A DNA stretch of 64,000 bases from Pantoea sp. Cy-639 (GTDB lineage Bacteria; Pseudomonadota; Gammaproteobacteria; Pseudomonadales; Pseudomonadaceae). Positions 19,058 to 28,080 of the stretch are shown here, piece after piece. The position numbers and the translations under genes were made by a program. Numbering within the stretch: position 1 is the stretch's first letter; the number at the start of each line of letters is the position of its first letter. Under the pieces are notes generated by a model. The model saw only the letters and a list, made by a program, of their open reading frames with translations. It was not told where the DNA came from and searched no databases. Where the stretch lies: NCBI RefSeq assembly GCF_011752525.1, contig NZ_VWXI01000009.1:1-64000 (forward strand), written 5' to 3'.

Positions 19058-19909
19058 ATGAAGCGTCCATGGCTCGAACTGCATCGTCCCGACGCCCGTG
19101 CCAGCCTTTACCTGCGCGCCCTGTGCAAGCGCCGGATCACTGGCCACGCGCTGCCGGCACAGGGGCTGCGCTGTCAGTTGCGGGTCGACCCGGCCAACCT
19201 CGCGGCCTACCGCAAGCTCTGCCACTTCGTCGACGATGGCCGCCTGCCCGCCACCTACCCCCATGTCATGGCGTTCAACCTGCAGCTGCAACTGCTGAGC
19301 GCCCGCGACTTTCCTTTCCCGCTGCCAGGCCTGGTGCACCTGCACAACCGCATCCAGGTGCTGCGCCCGCTCGGCGGCGTCGATGGGCTGCGCTTCTCGG
19401 TGTTCGCCGACAACCTTCAGGCGCACGACAAGGGCGCCACCTTCGACCTGGTAACCGAAGCCGAAGACGCCATGGGCGCGCTGTGGCGCGAAACCAGCCG
19501 CATGTTGGTGCGCGGCCTGAAGCTTGACGGCGTGGCCGAGGCGCCGGCCCAGCAGATACCGGCGCCACTGCCCGAGGCCGCACGCTGGTATGCCGACCGC
19601 GACATCGGCCGGCGCTATGCCCGGGTCTGCGGCGACTGCAACCCGATCCACCTGAGCGCTATCAGCGCGCGCCTGTTCGGCTTCCCCCGGGCCATCGCCC
19701 ACGGCATGTGGACCAAGGCCATGGCACTGGCCGCACTCAAGGGGCACCTGCCTGTGGCGGGCTATGCCTTCGAGGTGGACTTCCACAAGCCGGTGCGCCT
19801 GCCCTCGGAGGTGATCCTCGGCGCCAGCGCTGCCGGGCCGATGGGCGAGTTGCGCCTGGACGGGCATGGCGACGTCCTGCATATGCTGGGGCGCTGGCGC
19901 ACGCTGTAG
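19058..19909 (+). CDS. MaoC-like acyl dehydratase (hot-dog fold)
   Basis: A 283-residue protein with an N-terminal divergent hot-dog half and a C-terminal MaoC/hydratase-2 half carrying ARVCGDCNPIHLSAISA (about residues 187-203). That is the R-specific hydratase signature with catalytic Asp and His; the conserved FPRAIAHGMWTKAMALA follows. It would interconvert (R)-3-hydroxyacyl and trans-2-enoyl thioesters. It starts 2 bases after the reductase stop, clearly the same operon. Substrate chain length and carrier (CoA or ACP) are unknown. Confidence 0.88.
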   Translation: MKRPWLELHRPDARASLYLRALCKRRITGHALPAQGLRCQLRVDPANLAAYRKLCHFVDDGRLPATYPHVMAFNLQLQLLSARDFPFPLPGLVHLHNRIQVLRPLGGVDGLRFSVFADNLQAHDKGATFDLVTEAEDAMGALWRETSRMLVRGLKLDGVAEAPAQQIPAPLPEAARWYADRDIGRRYARVCGDCNPIHLSAISARLFGFPRAIAHGMWTKAMALAALKGHLPVAGYAFEVDFHKPVRLPSEVILGASAAGPMGELRLDGHGDVLHMLGRWRTL

Positions 19910-19998
19910 CGCCTGCCTGCTCCCGGCGGGCGGCACGGATGAAGTCACTTGCTTTGCACGGGACCTCGCCCGAAGCTATGCCTCACGAGGAGATCCCG

Positions 19999-20304
19999 AT
20001 GAACCTGCAAGAACTGACCGAACGCCTGCACCGCATCCGCGACAACAACGACTGGCGTGGTTTCCACAGCCCGAAGAACCTGGCCATGGCCGCCAGCGTC
20101 GAAATGGCCGAGCTGGTGGAAATCTTCCAGTGGCTGAGCGAGGACCAGTCCCGCCAACTGCCCCCCGAACAGCTCGCCCACGCCGGCCAGGAGGTCGGCG
20201 ACATCGTCCTGTACCTGTTGCTGCTGTGCAGTGAGCTGGGCCTGGACATGGACCAGGTGGTGCGAGCCAAGCTGACCGACAGCGAAAGGCGCTTCGCCAA
20301 ATGA
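19999..20304 (+). CDS. MazG-like nucleotide pyrophosphohydrolase
   Basis: A 101-residue all-alpha pyrophosphohydrolase of the MazG/RS21-C6 (DCTPP1) group. Mg2+-binding acidic motifs are VEMAELVEIFQWLSE (ExxE) and EVGDIVLYLLLLCSE (ExxD). Such proteins hydrolyse non-canonical or surplus dNTPs to dNMP and pyrophosphate. The start is set by GAGGAG eight bases before the ATG at 19999. Its stop overlaps the cmoM start (ATGA), so the two are translationally coupled. Confidence 0.88.
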   Translation: MNLQELTERLHRIRDNNDWRGFHSPKNLAMAASVEMAELVEIFQWLSEDQSRQLPPEQLAHAGQEVGDIVLYLLLLCSELGLDMDQVVRAKLTDSERRFAK

Positions 20305-21050
20305 ACGACCGTCACTTCGATGAGCTGGCCACCCGTTTTGCCGAGAAGATCTACGGCGGCGCCAAGGGCGCAATCCGCCTCGCGGTGTTGCAGGCCGACC
20401 TGGCCGAAGCCCTGCCCGACCGCCCGCTGCGGGTGCTCGATATTGGCGCGGGCCTGGGCCACATGGCCCTGTGGCTGGCCCAGCGCGGCCATCACCTGAC
20501 CCTGGCCGAACCTGCCGAACCCATGCTCGAAGGCGCCCGCGCGCGTTTTGCCGAAGCCGGCCAGGCAGCCACCTTCATCCAGGCGCCCTGGCAGGAACTG
20601 CTCGGCCAGCTCACCGAACCCTACGACCTGGTGCTGTGCCACGCCGTGCTGGAATGGCTGGCCGAACCCGAGAGCATCCTGCCGGTGCTGCACCAACTGA
20701 CCGCACCCGGCGGCTGGTTGTCACTGGCGTTCTACAACCGCGATGCGCTGGTCTACCGCAACCTGCTCAAGGGGCATTTCCGCAAGTTGCGCAGCAACCG
20801 CATGGCCGGCGAGAAACAGAGCCTGACGCCACAGAAACCGCTTGATCCACGGGATCTCAAGGCGCACCTTGAACCTCTGTGGCAGGTCGAAAGCGAAAGC
20901 GGTGTCCGGGTGTTCCACGACTACATGCCCAAGGAGTTCCAGGACAAGGCCGAGCTGCTCGACCTGCTGGAGATGGAGCTGGCGCACCGTCGGCACCCGA
21001 GCTTCGCCGGCCTGGGCCGCTACCTGCACTGGATGTGCCGGCCCCACTGA
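20301..21050 (+). CDS. cmoM: tRNA 5-carboxymethoxyuridine methyltransferase
   Basis: A 249-residue class I SAM-dependent methyltransferase, formerly SmtA. It begins MNDRHFDELATRFAEKIYGG, close to E. coli CmoM, followed by the SAM motif VLDIGAGLGHMALWLA (about residues 42-57) and the acidic LAEPAEPMLE. Near the C-terminus, FHDYMPKEFQ is typical of CmoM. It methylates cmo5U34 of tRNAs to mcmo5U, widening wobble reading. It overlaps the preceding pyrophosphohydrolase gene by 4 bases. Confidence 0.9.
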   Translation: MNDRHFDELATRFAEKIYGGAKGAIRLAVLQADLAEALPDRPLRVLDIGAGLGHMALWLAQRGHHLTLAEPAEPMLEGARARFAEAGQAATFIQAPWQELLGQLTEPYDLVLCHAVLEWLAEPESILPVLHQLTAPGGWLSLAFYNRDALVYRNLLKGHFRKLRSNRMAGEKQSLTPQKPLDPRDLKAHLEPLWQVESESGVRVFHDYMPKEFQDKAELLDLLEMELAHRRHPSFAGLGRYLHWMCRPH

Positions 21051-21068
21051 TCCACCGCAGGAGGACTC

Positions 21069-21707
21069 ATGCCGTACCGCTTGCTCTGCCTGGCCGTGCT
21101 GCCGTGGCTGCTCAGTGCCTGCGAAGGCACCAACCCCTACATCGCCAGCGGCAAGCCGATCCCCCCGGCCCCGCCCCAGGCTGCCCGCACCTTCGACGCC
21201 AGCGCCTATCCGGCCAAGCCCCTCGACTACGGCCATTACCGCAGTTGGCGCTGGCGCAACGACCAGTTGCCACTCGGTGTGCCCAACGCCGATCCAGCCC
21301 CCTTCGCCGACGCGGTCAGCAGTGCCCTCGACCAGCACGGTCTGCGCCCGGCCCGCAATGCGCCGGCCGACCTGCTGGTGAGCGCCGACGTGCGCCTGGA
21401 GCGGCGTCTGCGCCAAGTTCGCGACTATGACGCCTACGACCCCTACTACGGGGGTTACCCGGGCTATGGCGGCATCGGCTACGGCGGTTATCGCCATGGC
21501 TACGGCGTGTATGGCAGCGTGCCTGTCGTGCGTACCTACGAGATCGAAGTGATGGTGGTACGCATCGACCTGTTCGACGCGCGCAACGGCCAGCCCGTAT
21601 GGAGCGCCAGCGCCGAGAGCGGCAGCGAGCGGGGCTCGCCACTCGACCGCGAGAACGCCTTGCGCGAATCGGTGGACAAGGCACTGAGCGGCTATCCTCC
21701 CAGTTAA
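21069..21707 (+). CDS. DUF4136-type lipoprotein with Tyr/Gly-rich loop
   Basis: A 212-residue predicted lipoprotein: signal peptide with lipobox LLSAC (Cys18). The fold region contains RSWRWRN near residue 58, [17 protein letters not shown], and [22 protein letters not shown], the pattern of DUF4136 proteins. A Tyr/Gly-rich insert (about residues 118-148, with repeated GGY/GYGG) separates the halves. Ribosome-binding site GGAGGA is at 21060. It is a paralogue of the next gene, 20 bases downstream. Probably inner face of the outer membrane; function unknown. Confidence 0.85.
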   Translation: MPYRLLCLAVLPWLLSACEGTNPYIASGKPIPPAPPQAARTFDASAYPAKPLDYGHYRSWRWRNDQLPLGVPNADPAPFADAVSSALDQHGLRPARNAPADLLVSADVRLERRLRQVRDYDAYDPYYGGYPGYGGIGYGGYRHGYGVYGSVPVVRTYEIEVMVVRIDLFDARNGQPVWSASAESGSERGSPLDRENALRESVDKALSGYPPS

Positions 21708-21727
21708 CTTTTTAACGGAGAACCATC

Positions 21728-22288
21728 ATGTTGCGCCGTCTCATCCTACTCTCCTTCGCCCTGCTGCTGGCTGCGTGTTCGAGCAACAACGTGCAGCAGG
21801 ATTTCGATGCCAGCCGCAACTTCGCCGCCTACCGCAGCTGGGCCTGGCAGGAGCCGGGCCTGCAGTACCGCCCGGATGATCCGCGGATCAAGAGCGACCT
21901 CACCGAGCAGCGTATCCGCCAGGCCGTCGCCGACCAGCTCGACCAGCGCGGCCTGCGCCCGGTGCAAGGCAATGCCAAGGCGGACCTCAAGGTGCGCGCC
22001 TACCTGATCGTCGAAGACCGCCAGCAACAGATCACCACCAATTACGGCGGAGCCTGGGGGGGCTACTGGGGCGGCTACTGGGGTGGGCCGATGTACAACG
22101 AGACCCGCAGCGTCGACTACAAGGTGGCAACCATCCAGGTCGACCTGTTCGATGGGCGCGACGGCAAGCTGGTGTGGCGTGGCAGCGCCGAACAGATCAT
22201 GAACAACTACCCGCCAAGCCCTGAAGAGCGCAATGCAGCGATCCAGAAGACCGTGACCCAGGTGCTGTCGAACTACCCGCCGCACTGA
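21728..22288 (+). CDS. DUF4136-type lipoprotein, paralogue of the preceding gene
   Basis: A 186-residue predicted lipoprotein with lipobox LLAAC (Cys17). It contains FAAYRSWAWQEPG, ADLKVRAYLIVEDRQQ and TIQVDLFDGRDGKLVWRG, matching its neighbour block by block, and a Gly/Trp-rich insert (GGYWGGYWGG, about residues 105-117) in place of the Tyr/Gly-rich one. It ends QVLSNYPPH where the neighbour ends LSGYPPS. The two arose by tandem duplication and probably share an operon. Function unknown; envelope location inferred. Confidence 0.87.
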   Translation: MLRRLILLSFALLLAACSSNNVQQDFDASRNFAAYRSWAWQEPGLQYRPDDPRIKSDLTEQRIRQAVADQLDQRGLRPVQGNAKADLKVRAYLIVEDRQQQITTNYGGAWGGYWGGYWGGPMYNETRSVDYKVATIQVDLFDGRDGKLVWRGSAEQIMNNYPPSPEERNAAIQKTVTQVLSNYPPH

Positions 22289-22402
22289 CCTCGACGGGCC
22301 ATCCGAGCGCAGGCGGCGCGACAAGGCAAGATGCCATCATCTTGACTACACTGCCTTGACCGCCGCCACGCTGCCCGGCTCGACGCCGGCAAAGGAGTGC
22401 CC

Positions 22403-24355
22403 GTGGTTTCCCGTCCAGCGCTTCGCCAACGTGGCGCGATCGGCCTGATGGCCGCGCTGATCCTGGGCCTGGCCCTGCTGTTCATGCTCCTGGCCGTCGA
22501 CAGTGGCCGTCTCTATCTCGAACAACGCAAGCTCCAGCGCGTCGCCGACATGGCGGCCCTGGAAGCGGCCGAACATGGCGCCGCCTGCAGTGGCAGCGCC
22601 CCCCAGGCCGCCACCCTCGCCCGCACCGCCGCCACCCGCAACGGCCATGCCGCCAGTGATCCGCTGATCGCCAGTTGCGGTTACCTGCGCACCGGTGGCA
22701 ACAACGTGCGCAGCTTCATCGGTGATCCTGTGCGCAACGAAGCGATCAAGGTCGAGGTCAGCAGCCGAGTGAGCACCAGCGTCGCCGCCGGTGTGTTCGA
22801 CCTGGTGCAAGGCAACGGCCTGCCACGCACCACGACCCTGCGTGCCAGCGCGGTGGCGGCCAAGCCGCTGCCGCCCCAGGCCATGCTGAGCATCCGCAGC
22901 AGCCTGGTCACGCTCAATTCCGCCCAAGGTTCGCTGCTCAACGCCCTGCTCAAGTCCCTGGGCGGTTCGGCTCAGCTCGACCTGCTGGGCTGGCAGGGCA
23001 TCGCCAACACTCGCCTGGACCTGCTCAGCTACCTCGACCAGCTCGCGATCGATCTGCACCTGGGGGTGGGCGACTATCAGCAACTGCTCAACCTCGACAC
23101 CAGCGCCACGGTGCTGCTGCAGGCGGCGGTCAAGGTACTGCAGCAAGGTGGCGCGGCAGTCGACGTGGTGACCAACCTGGGCAAGATCGCCGCCGACCTG
23201 CCGGTTGGTGGGTTGCAACTGGGCCAGTTGCTCGACCTGCAAAGCGGCACCGCCCATGCCGGCCTCGACGCCAGCGTCCAGTTACTGCAACTGGTGCAGG
23301 GCGTCATCCAGCTGGCGGCCAGCGAGCGCGCGGTCAACGCCGACCTGCCGATCAACCTGCTGGGCCTGGTCAATGGCCGCGTCCAGCTACGCATCATCGA
23401 GCCGCAGCAGATCTCGGCCATCGGCGATCCGCGGGTCGACGACCTGCGCGTGCACACCGCCCAGGTCCGTGCCCTGGTGTCCCTCGACCTGCCCTTGCTC
23501 AGTGGCATCGCCGGGCTGCTCAATGCCGTGCTGGACCTGGCCGCGCCACTGACCAACGTGCTCAACAACCTGCTCAGCCTCAACCTGCTGGGCACCGTGC
23601 AGTCGCTTACCTGCGCCCTCGGCGTGCCGTGTAAGGTCAGCGACATCAAGCTGCTCGACAGCCAGCTGCACATCGACATCGGCCTCGAAGTGGCCGAGGC
23701 CAGCAGCCGACTGCGCCCGGCACCGCCGGACAACTACAGTTGCAGCCCCAAGAGCCTGACGACCCTCACCCAACGCTCCGCGGCGAAGATCGCCATCGGC
23801 AGCTTCGACTCACCGGCGGACTTCCTCAGCCAGGGCACAGCGGTGGTCAAGGCGCTGCCGTTGATCGACATCGGCACCAATGTCTGCAGCCGCCTGCTGA
23901 TCCTGCCGCCGTCCTGCGGCACACGGGTGCCGTTCGCCGGAGGTGGTATCGGCCTACGGGTCGACAGCAAGGTGCTGGGCAGCGGCCCGCTGGAAAAGCC
24001 GCTGCTGTTCGCCGGTGCCAGCGCCCCGCCGAACCTTGGCCTGGCGCCGGCCTACCAAGCCATGGACAGCGACCAGGCCCAGGTGGTCGCCAGCCTGAGC
24101 GACACCCTCTCCGGCATCCACCTGGAAGCCTACAAGCCCATCGTCAACAGCGGCCTCGGCCAGGTGCTGGTGCTCACCGCCGGTTTGCTGGATGGGGTCA
24201 GGAACATTCTCGAACCGCTGATCCGCAACTTGCTGAGCCCACTGCTCGATCCGCTGCTCAACAGTCTCTTGAAAGTGCTGGGCATCGACCTGGCCAACGC
24301 CCAGGTCGGCGCCAATCTCAGTTGTACCGGCGGTCACGCTCAACTGGTGATGTGA
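22403..24355 (+). CDS. tadG: TadG-type pilus assembly protein
   Basis: A 650-residue protein. The N-terminus resembles TadG: RQRGAIGLMAALILGL followed by one hydrophobic helix and VDSGRLYLEQRKLQRVADMA (DUF2134-like), where RQRG/A could be a prepilin-peptidase-like site. The rest is a long, leucine-rich periplasmic domain with repeated LLNxLL patterns and several cysteines near residues 400-520. The start is taken as GTG at 22403 because AAAGGAG lies five bases upstream; a GTG six bases earlier would overlap that site. It is convergent with pprA (16-base overlap) and, unlike P. aeruginosa, lies apart from tadD. Confidence 0.78.
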   Translation: MVSRPALRQRGAIGLMAALILGLALLFMLLAVDSGRLYLEQRKLQRVADMAALEAAEHGAACSGSAPQAATLARTAATRNGHAASDPLIASCGYLRTGGNNVRSFIGDPVRNEAIKVEVSSRVSTSVAAGVFDLVQGNGLPRTTTLRASAVAAKPLPPQAMLSIRSSLVTLNSAQGSLLNALLKSLGGSAQLDLLGWQGIANTRLDLLSYLDQLAIDLHLGVGDYQQLLNLDTSATVLLQAAVKVLQQGGAAVDVVTNLGKIAADLPVGGLQLGQLLDLQSGTAHAGLDASVQLLQLVQGVIQLAASERAVNADLPINLLGLVNGRVQLRIIEPQQISAIGDPRVDDLRVHTAQVRALVSLDLPLLSGIAGLLNAVLDLAAPLTNVLNNLLSLNLLGTVQSLTCALGVPCKVSDIKLLDSQLHIDIGLEVAEASSRLRPAPPDNYSCSPKSLTTLTQRSAAKIAIGSFDSPADFLSQGTAVVKALPLIDIGTNVCSRLLILPPSCGTRVPFAGGGIGLRVDSKVLGSGPLEKPLLFAGASAPPNLGLAPAYQAMDSDQAQVVASLSDTLSGIHLEAYKPIVNSGLGQVLVLTAGLLDGVRNILEPLIRNLLSPLLDPLLNSLLKVLGIDLANAQVGANLSCTGGHAQLVM

Positions 24356-26976
24356 AGCGGCAGCTCGATACGAAAGCAGGCGCCTGCTGCACCGTTGGCC
24401 ACGCTCAGGCGCCCGCCCATGTGGCTGACGATGCCATGGCTGACCGACAGCCCGAGTCCGGTGCCGGCACCGACCGGCTTGGTGGTGAAGAACGGCTCGA
24501 AGATGCGCGCATGCAGCAGTGGATCTATACCGCCGGCGTTATCCTCGACCAGCAGGTTCAGCCAGTTGCCCTCCAGCGCCTGGCGCACCCGGATCCAGGG
24601 CTGCGCGCCAGCATTCGCCAACAGTGCATCGCGGGCATTGACCAGCAGGTTGATCAGCACCTGCTCCAGCTGGTCCTGTTGTCCAAGCACCGTCGGTTGC
24701 TCGGCGGGCACCTCCAGGTGCAACTGCACCCCCTTGCCACGCAGGCCCTCCTCGAGCATTGCCCGGCCCCCTTCGACCGCGGCCCAGGCCACGAAAGGCA
24801 CCGGTTCCAGCGCCGAGCGCCGCCCATACACACGCATGTGCTCGACCAACCGCGCCGCCCGTTCGACCTGGGCCTCGACTCGGCGCAGCTTGTCCTGCAA
24901 ATAGGCCGGATCGGCGTTACCGCTTTCCAGGCGTTTGAGGGCATTGGCCACTGCCATGCGCATGACATTGAGCGGCTGGTTGATCTCGTGCACCAGGCCC
25001 GTGGCCAGCTCGCCCAGGGTGGCCATCTTCGCGCCCTGCAACAGTTGCTGCTGGCTGCGGCGGACCTCGCTGTTGTCCCGACCTACCGCCTGGACCTCCA
25101 CGAGCCGGCCCGCGGCGTCGAACAGGCCACGATCGGCCCATACCCACCAGGCATGTTCACGCCCCGGCAGTTGCAGGCAGATTTCCGCGCTGCCCAGTGG
25201 CTGCTCTGGCGTCAGTTGGCGCAGACGCAGGAGAAAGGCTTCGCGCTGCTGCTCGGACAGCCACTGGCCAAGGTTCATCCCCGGCAGTTGTCCCGAACTG
25301 CAGCGCAACTGCTCGGCCAACGGCCGGTTGCCGAACTGCAGCGTCAGGTCCGGCAGGTAGCGACAGATCATCGCCGGAGAATCCTCCACCAGCACTCGGT
25401 AGCGCTCCTCGCTCTGGCGTACCCGCTCGGCGCTTTCGGTGGCCTCGCTGACATCCAGCCACAGGCCGACCACCTCCAGGGGCTGGCCGAGATCGTCGCG
25501 CAACAGGCGCGCCTCATCGAGCATCCAGTGATAGCCGCCATGCCGGTCGCGCAGCCGATAGCGGCAGCGCACCTGGCCATCACGCAGCAGGCTGCGCGTG
25601 CGCTCCAGCCACAAGGCATGATCCTGCGGGTGCACGGCCAGACCAGGCTGGCGCGCCTGTTCACTGTCATTGGCCCAGCCCAGCAGCGGTGCCAGGCTGG
25701 CACTGAAGAACTCACCGTGCAGCGCGCCCTGGGCATAACGTTGCACATAGATCACCGCAGGCGAACTGGCGATGAGGTTTTCCAGGCGTGCCTTGGCGGC
25801 ATCGGCCTGTTGCTCCTGGGCCTTGAGCGCCGTGATATCGAGCAGGAAGCCGCGCAACTGGCGCCCCTCACGCTGCCCCACCCAGTGGAACCAGCGCGAC
25901 GCGCCCTGGGTATTCGCCGCCGACAGCCGCAGGCTGAGGTTCAGCGCCTGGCCTTCATGGGCCTGGGACAAGGCCAGCCGGGCGGGCTCGCGCTCGGCCG
26001 GATGCAGGCAGGCCAGCCACTGCTCCCGCGATACCTGGCACGGTAGCTCGAGCGCCCTGGCCAAGACCGGGTCCAGCGTCATGTCACCCTCCAGGGGCCA
26101 TGTCCACCAACCGGCACCGAGCTGTTGCTGGAGTTCGTCGAGGTAGCTGGCCTGCTGCTGCAATTGCTGACGCCGCAAGCGCGCCAGCAGCGGTTCGGCC
26201 AGGGTCCGCAGCAACGCCAGGGCCATGTCATCGGCCGGCGGCTGCCTGGCGCCGGCGCACAACAGCCAGGCTTCGGCTTCCAGCCCTTGACGGTAAGGCA
26301 GCAGGAACAAGGTGGTGCCACCACAGGCGGCCAACAGGTCCGGGTCGTCACGTATCTCGAGCAACGACTGCGCAGGCAACCGCGACAGCCAAGGCTGCAG
26401 ACGGCTGTCCGCAGGCCATGGCCACTGCTCCTCGCTGCTGGCGTAAGTACGCCAGGCCGTACCGTCGCGCAACAGCAGGCGCAGCGCAGTGGCCTGCCAA
26501 TGGGTGGCAAGTGCCTGCAACTGCTCGGCGGCGACCTGCGCCAACCGCTCGGCACCGCACTCGCGCAGGGCATGGCCGATCTCCCCGAGCAGCGGCCGCT
26601 GCCGGTCCCAGCGCTGCTCGCGCAACAGGTCGCCGATATCGAACAGTTGCAGCAGCCACTGCCCGCCCTGGCGCTGCAGCCAGCCGCGGGTATGCAGGGC
26701 GTGCCCGGTCACCGTGTGGAAATCCAGGTCCAGCGCTTGCCCCTGCCAGTCGCCGGGCACACCCTCGAGCACCAGCCAGCTGTGCGCCTCGAGGTAGTCA
26801 TGGACCCGGGGTTCTGCCTGCCCGGGCAGGACCAGCAAGGTTCGCAGCGGGCCGGACAGGCGCAGGACCCGGGCCTGGCCGTCCAGCCACAGTTGCAAGC
26901 CGACCGCCGGCACGGCGTCGACCTCGGCAGGAAGCACCGGCGCCCCGCGCCAGCGGTCGAACAGGCTGCCGCTCAC
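24340..26976 (-). CDS. pprA: PAS-containing sensor histidine kinase PprA
   Basis: An 878-residue cytoplasmic kinase with no obvious membrane helix. An N-terminal ligand-like region (about 1-330, possibly GAF) is followed by three PAS-like modules (about 340-640). Then come HisKA with the phospho-acceptor in LVHEINQPLNVMRMAVANAL (about residue 657) and an HATPase domain with LLVNARDALLANAG, VEDNAGGIDP and GAGTGLGLSVSHGIVSHMGG. It starts at a GTG (26976) overlapping the tadF stop (GTGA). PprA is the cognate kinase of PprB, which switches on the Flp pilus and other adhesins in P. aeruginosa. The pair flanks fppA here too, supporting the assignment. Confidence 0.88.
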   Translation of the reverse strand: MSGSLFDRWRGAPVLPAEVDAVPAVGLQLWLDGQARVLRLSGPLRTLLVLPGQAEPRVHDYLEAHSWLVLEGVPGDWQGQALDLDFHTVTGHALHTRGWLQRQGGQWLLQLFDIGDLLREQRWDRQRPLLGEIGHALRECGAERLAQVAAEQLQALATHWQATALRLLLRDGTAWRTYASSEEQWPWPADSRLQPWLSRLPAQSLLEIRDDPDLLAACGGTTLFLLPYRQGLEAEAWLLCAGARQPPADDMALALLRTLAEPLLARLRRQQLQQQASYLDELQQQLGAGWWTWPLEGDMTLDPVLARALELPCQVSREQWLACLHPAEREPARLALSQAHEGQALNLSLRLSAANTQGASRWFHWVGQREGRQLRGFLLDITALKAQEQQADAAKARLENLIASSPAVIYVQRYAQGALHGEFFSASLAPLLGWANDSEQARQPGLAVHPQDHALWLERTRSLLRDGQVRCRYRLRDRHGGYHWMLDEARLLRDDLGQPLEVVGLWLDVSEATESAERVRQSEERYRVLVEDSPAMICRYLPDLTLQFGNRPLAEQLRCSSGQLPGMNLGQWLSEQQREAFLLRLRQLTPEQPLGSAEICLQLPGREHAWWVWADRGLFDAAGRLVEVQAVGRDNSEVRRSQQQLLQGAKMATLGELATGLVHEINQPLNVMRMAVANALKRLESGNADPAYLQDKLRRVEAQVERAARLVEHMRVYGRRSALEPVPFVAWAAVEGGRAMLEEGLRGKGVQLHLEVPAEQPTVLGQQDQLEQVLINLLVNARDALLANAGAQPWIRVRQALEGNWLNLLVEDNAGGIDPLLHARIFEPFFTTKPVGAGTGLGLSVSHGIVSHMGGRLSVANGAAGACFRIELPLHITS

Positions 26977-27416
26977 AGTTGCAGGCTCGCCTGGGCCTGC
27001 AGGCGCGCCGGCAGGTTCGGCACCTCGCCGATCAAAGGCAGTACCAGGACCGGCATGACCCGGTTGAGCCGCTCGCGAGGGTAGTCGATGGTCACGGTCA
27101 GCACCTTGTCCGCGCCAATGCTGATCCGGGTGTCGGTCAGGGCGCTGAAACCCAGCGAACTGGGCATCCACGCCAGTTGCTGGGCGATCACCTGGCGTGC
27201 CAGGCCCTGCACGTCCAGTTCATAGGTGGCACTGGCCGGGTCCACCGCCACGCAGCGGCGCACTGCCTCGCTGCTGGCCTGGTTGAACGACTGCAGCATG
27301 AGCATTGGCAGGGCGTAGCTGACCAGGCCGTAGAACACCGCGAAAAAGATCATGAATACCGCGACAAATTCGAGGGCTGCCGCGCCTTTTTGCCGTCCCG
27401 CCGGGCCTGCTTGCAT
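26973..27416 (-). CDS. tadF: TadF/TadE-like minor pseudopilin
   Basis: A 147-residue TadE-like protein. The short basic leader ends in RQKG, followed by AAALEFVAVFMIFFAVFYGL, so Glu sits at +5 after the cleavage glycine, the Flp/FppA processing rule. One membrane helix and a periplasmic C-terminal domain follow, with a Cys in EAVRRCVAVDP. It is divergent from fppA across 75 bases and translationally coupled to pprA. It would be a minor pilin incorporated or acting at initiation of the Flp pilus. Confidence 0.85.
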   Translation of the reverse strand: MQAGPAGRQKGAAALEFVAVFMIFFAVFYGLVSYALPMLMLQSFNQASSEAVRRCVAVDPASATYELDVQGLARQVIAQQLAWMPSSLGFSALTDTRISIGADKVLTVTIDYPRERLNRVMPVLVLPLIGEVPNLPARLQAQASLQL

Positions 27417-27491
27417 GATCGCGTCTACCCTGACTGTGAGACCTGTCTGACAGCATAGAACCGTTCAACGAATAGGGATGGCAATTTGCCA

Positions 27492-27962
27492 ATGCAAAGC
27501 ATTGTTCTCCTGATGTGGCTTGCCTTGTGCGCCGAACAAGATGTCCGCGAACGACAGATTTCCAACTCCCTCACCCTCGGCGTCGCGGCCTTCGCGCTGA
27601 TCTGGCTGTTCGCCACCGGGCACAGCTGGATCGGTGCCGATGCCAGCGATGCCGGCTGGGCCCTGGCGATCGTCATGCTGCTCACCCTGCCCGGCTACAT
27701 GCTGGGCCGGTTCGGCGCCGGCGACGTCAAGCTGATGGGCACCCTGGCCCTGGCCACCAGCCCGCAGTACGTGCTCGGCACCTTCATCGGCGCCGGCATC
27801 ACCGTGCTGGCCTGGCTGCTTGGCCGCCGGCGCCTGTGGACCCTGCTCAACCCCAAGCTGAAAAAGCGCCTGCAAAAACTCGCGGAAGAGGTCGGCGACA
27901 AGCAGCCCTTCGCACCTTATGTGCTGGCCGGATTCCTCCTGACCGCCGTCTGGATCCAATAA
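27492..27962 (+). CDS. fppA: Flp prepilin peptidase (type IV aspartic peptidase)
   Basis: A 156-residue (from ATG) inner-membrane peptidase with about four helices. The two catalytic aspartates are visible in CAEQDVRERQISN (near residue 17) and in the GxGD motif FGAGDVKLMG (near residue 77). It lacks the N-terminal methyltransferase domain of PilD, as expected for the short Tad peptidases. It cleaves Flp and the TadE/TadF pseudopilins. A TTG at 27486 has the better-spaced AGGGA, so translation may start two codons earlier. It is divergent from tadF and upstream of pprB. Confidence 0.88.
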   Translation: MQSIVLLMWLALCAEQDVRERQISNSLTLGVAAFALIWLFATGHSWIGADASDAGWALAIVMLLTLPGYMLGRFGAGDVKLMGTLALATSPQYVLGTFIGAGITVLAWLLGRRRLWTLLNPKLKKRLQKLAEEVGDKQPFAPYVLAGFLLTAVWIQ

Positions 27963-28080
27963 ACGACCAAACAGTCAGAAGAGGTCTACAGTCGATGTAC
28001 ATAATTGCAAAGTGCGACTACGTTTCTTGCTGCCAGGGCGTCTGGCTCAGGCACAGGGCCGATACAACAGGGAGTTGATC

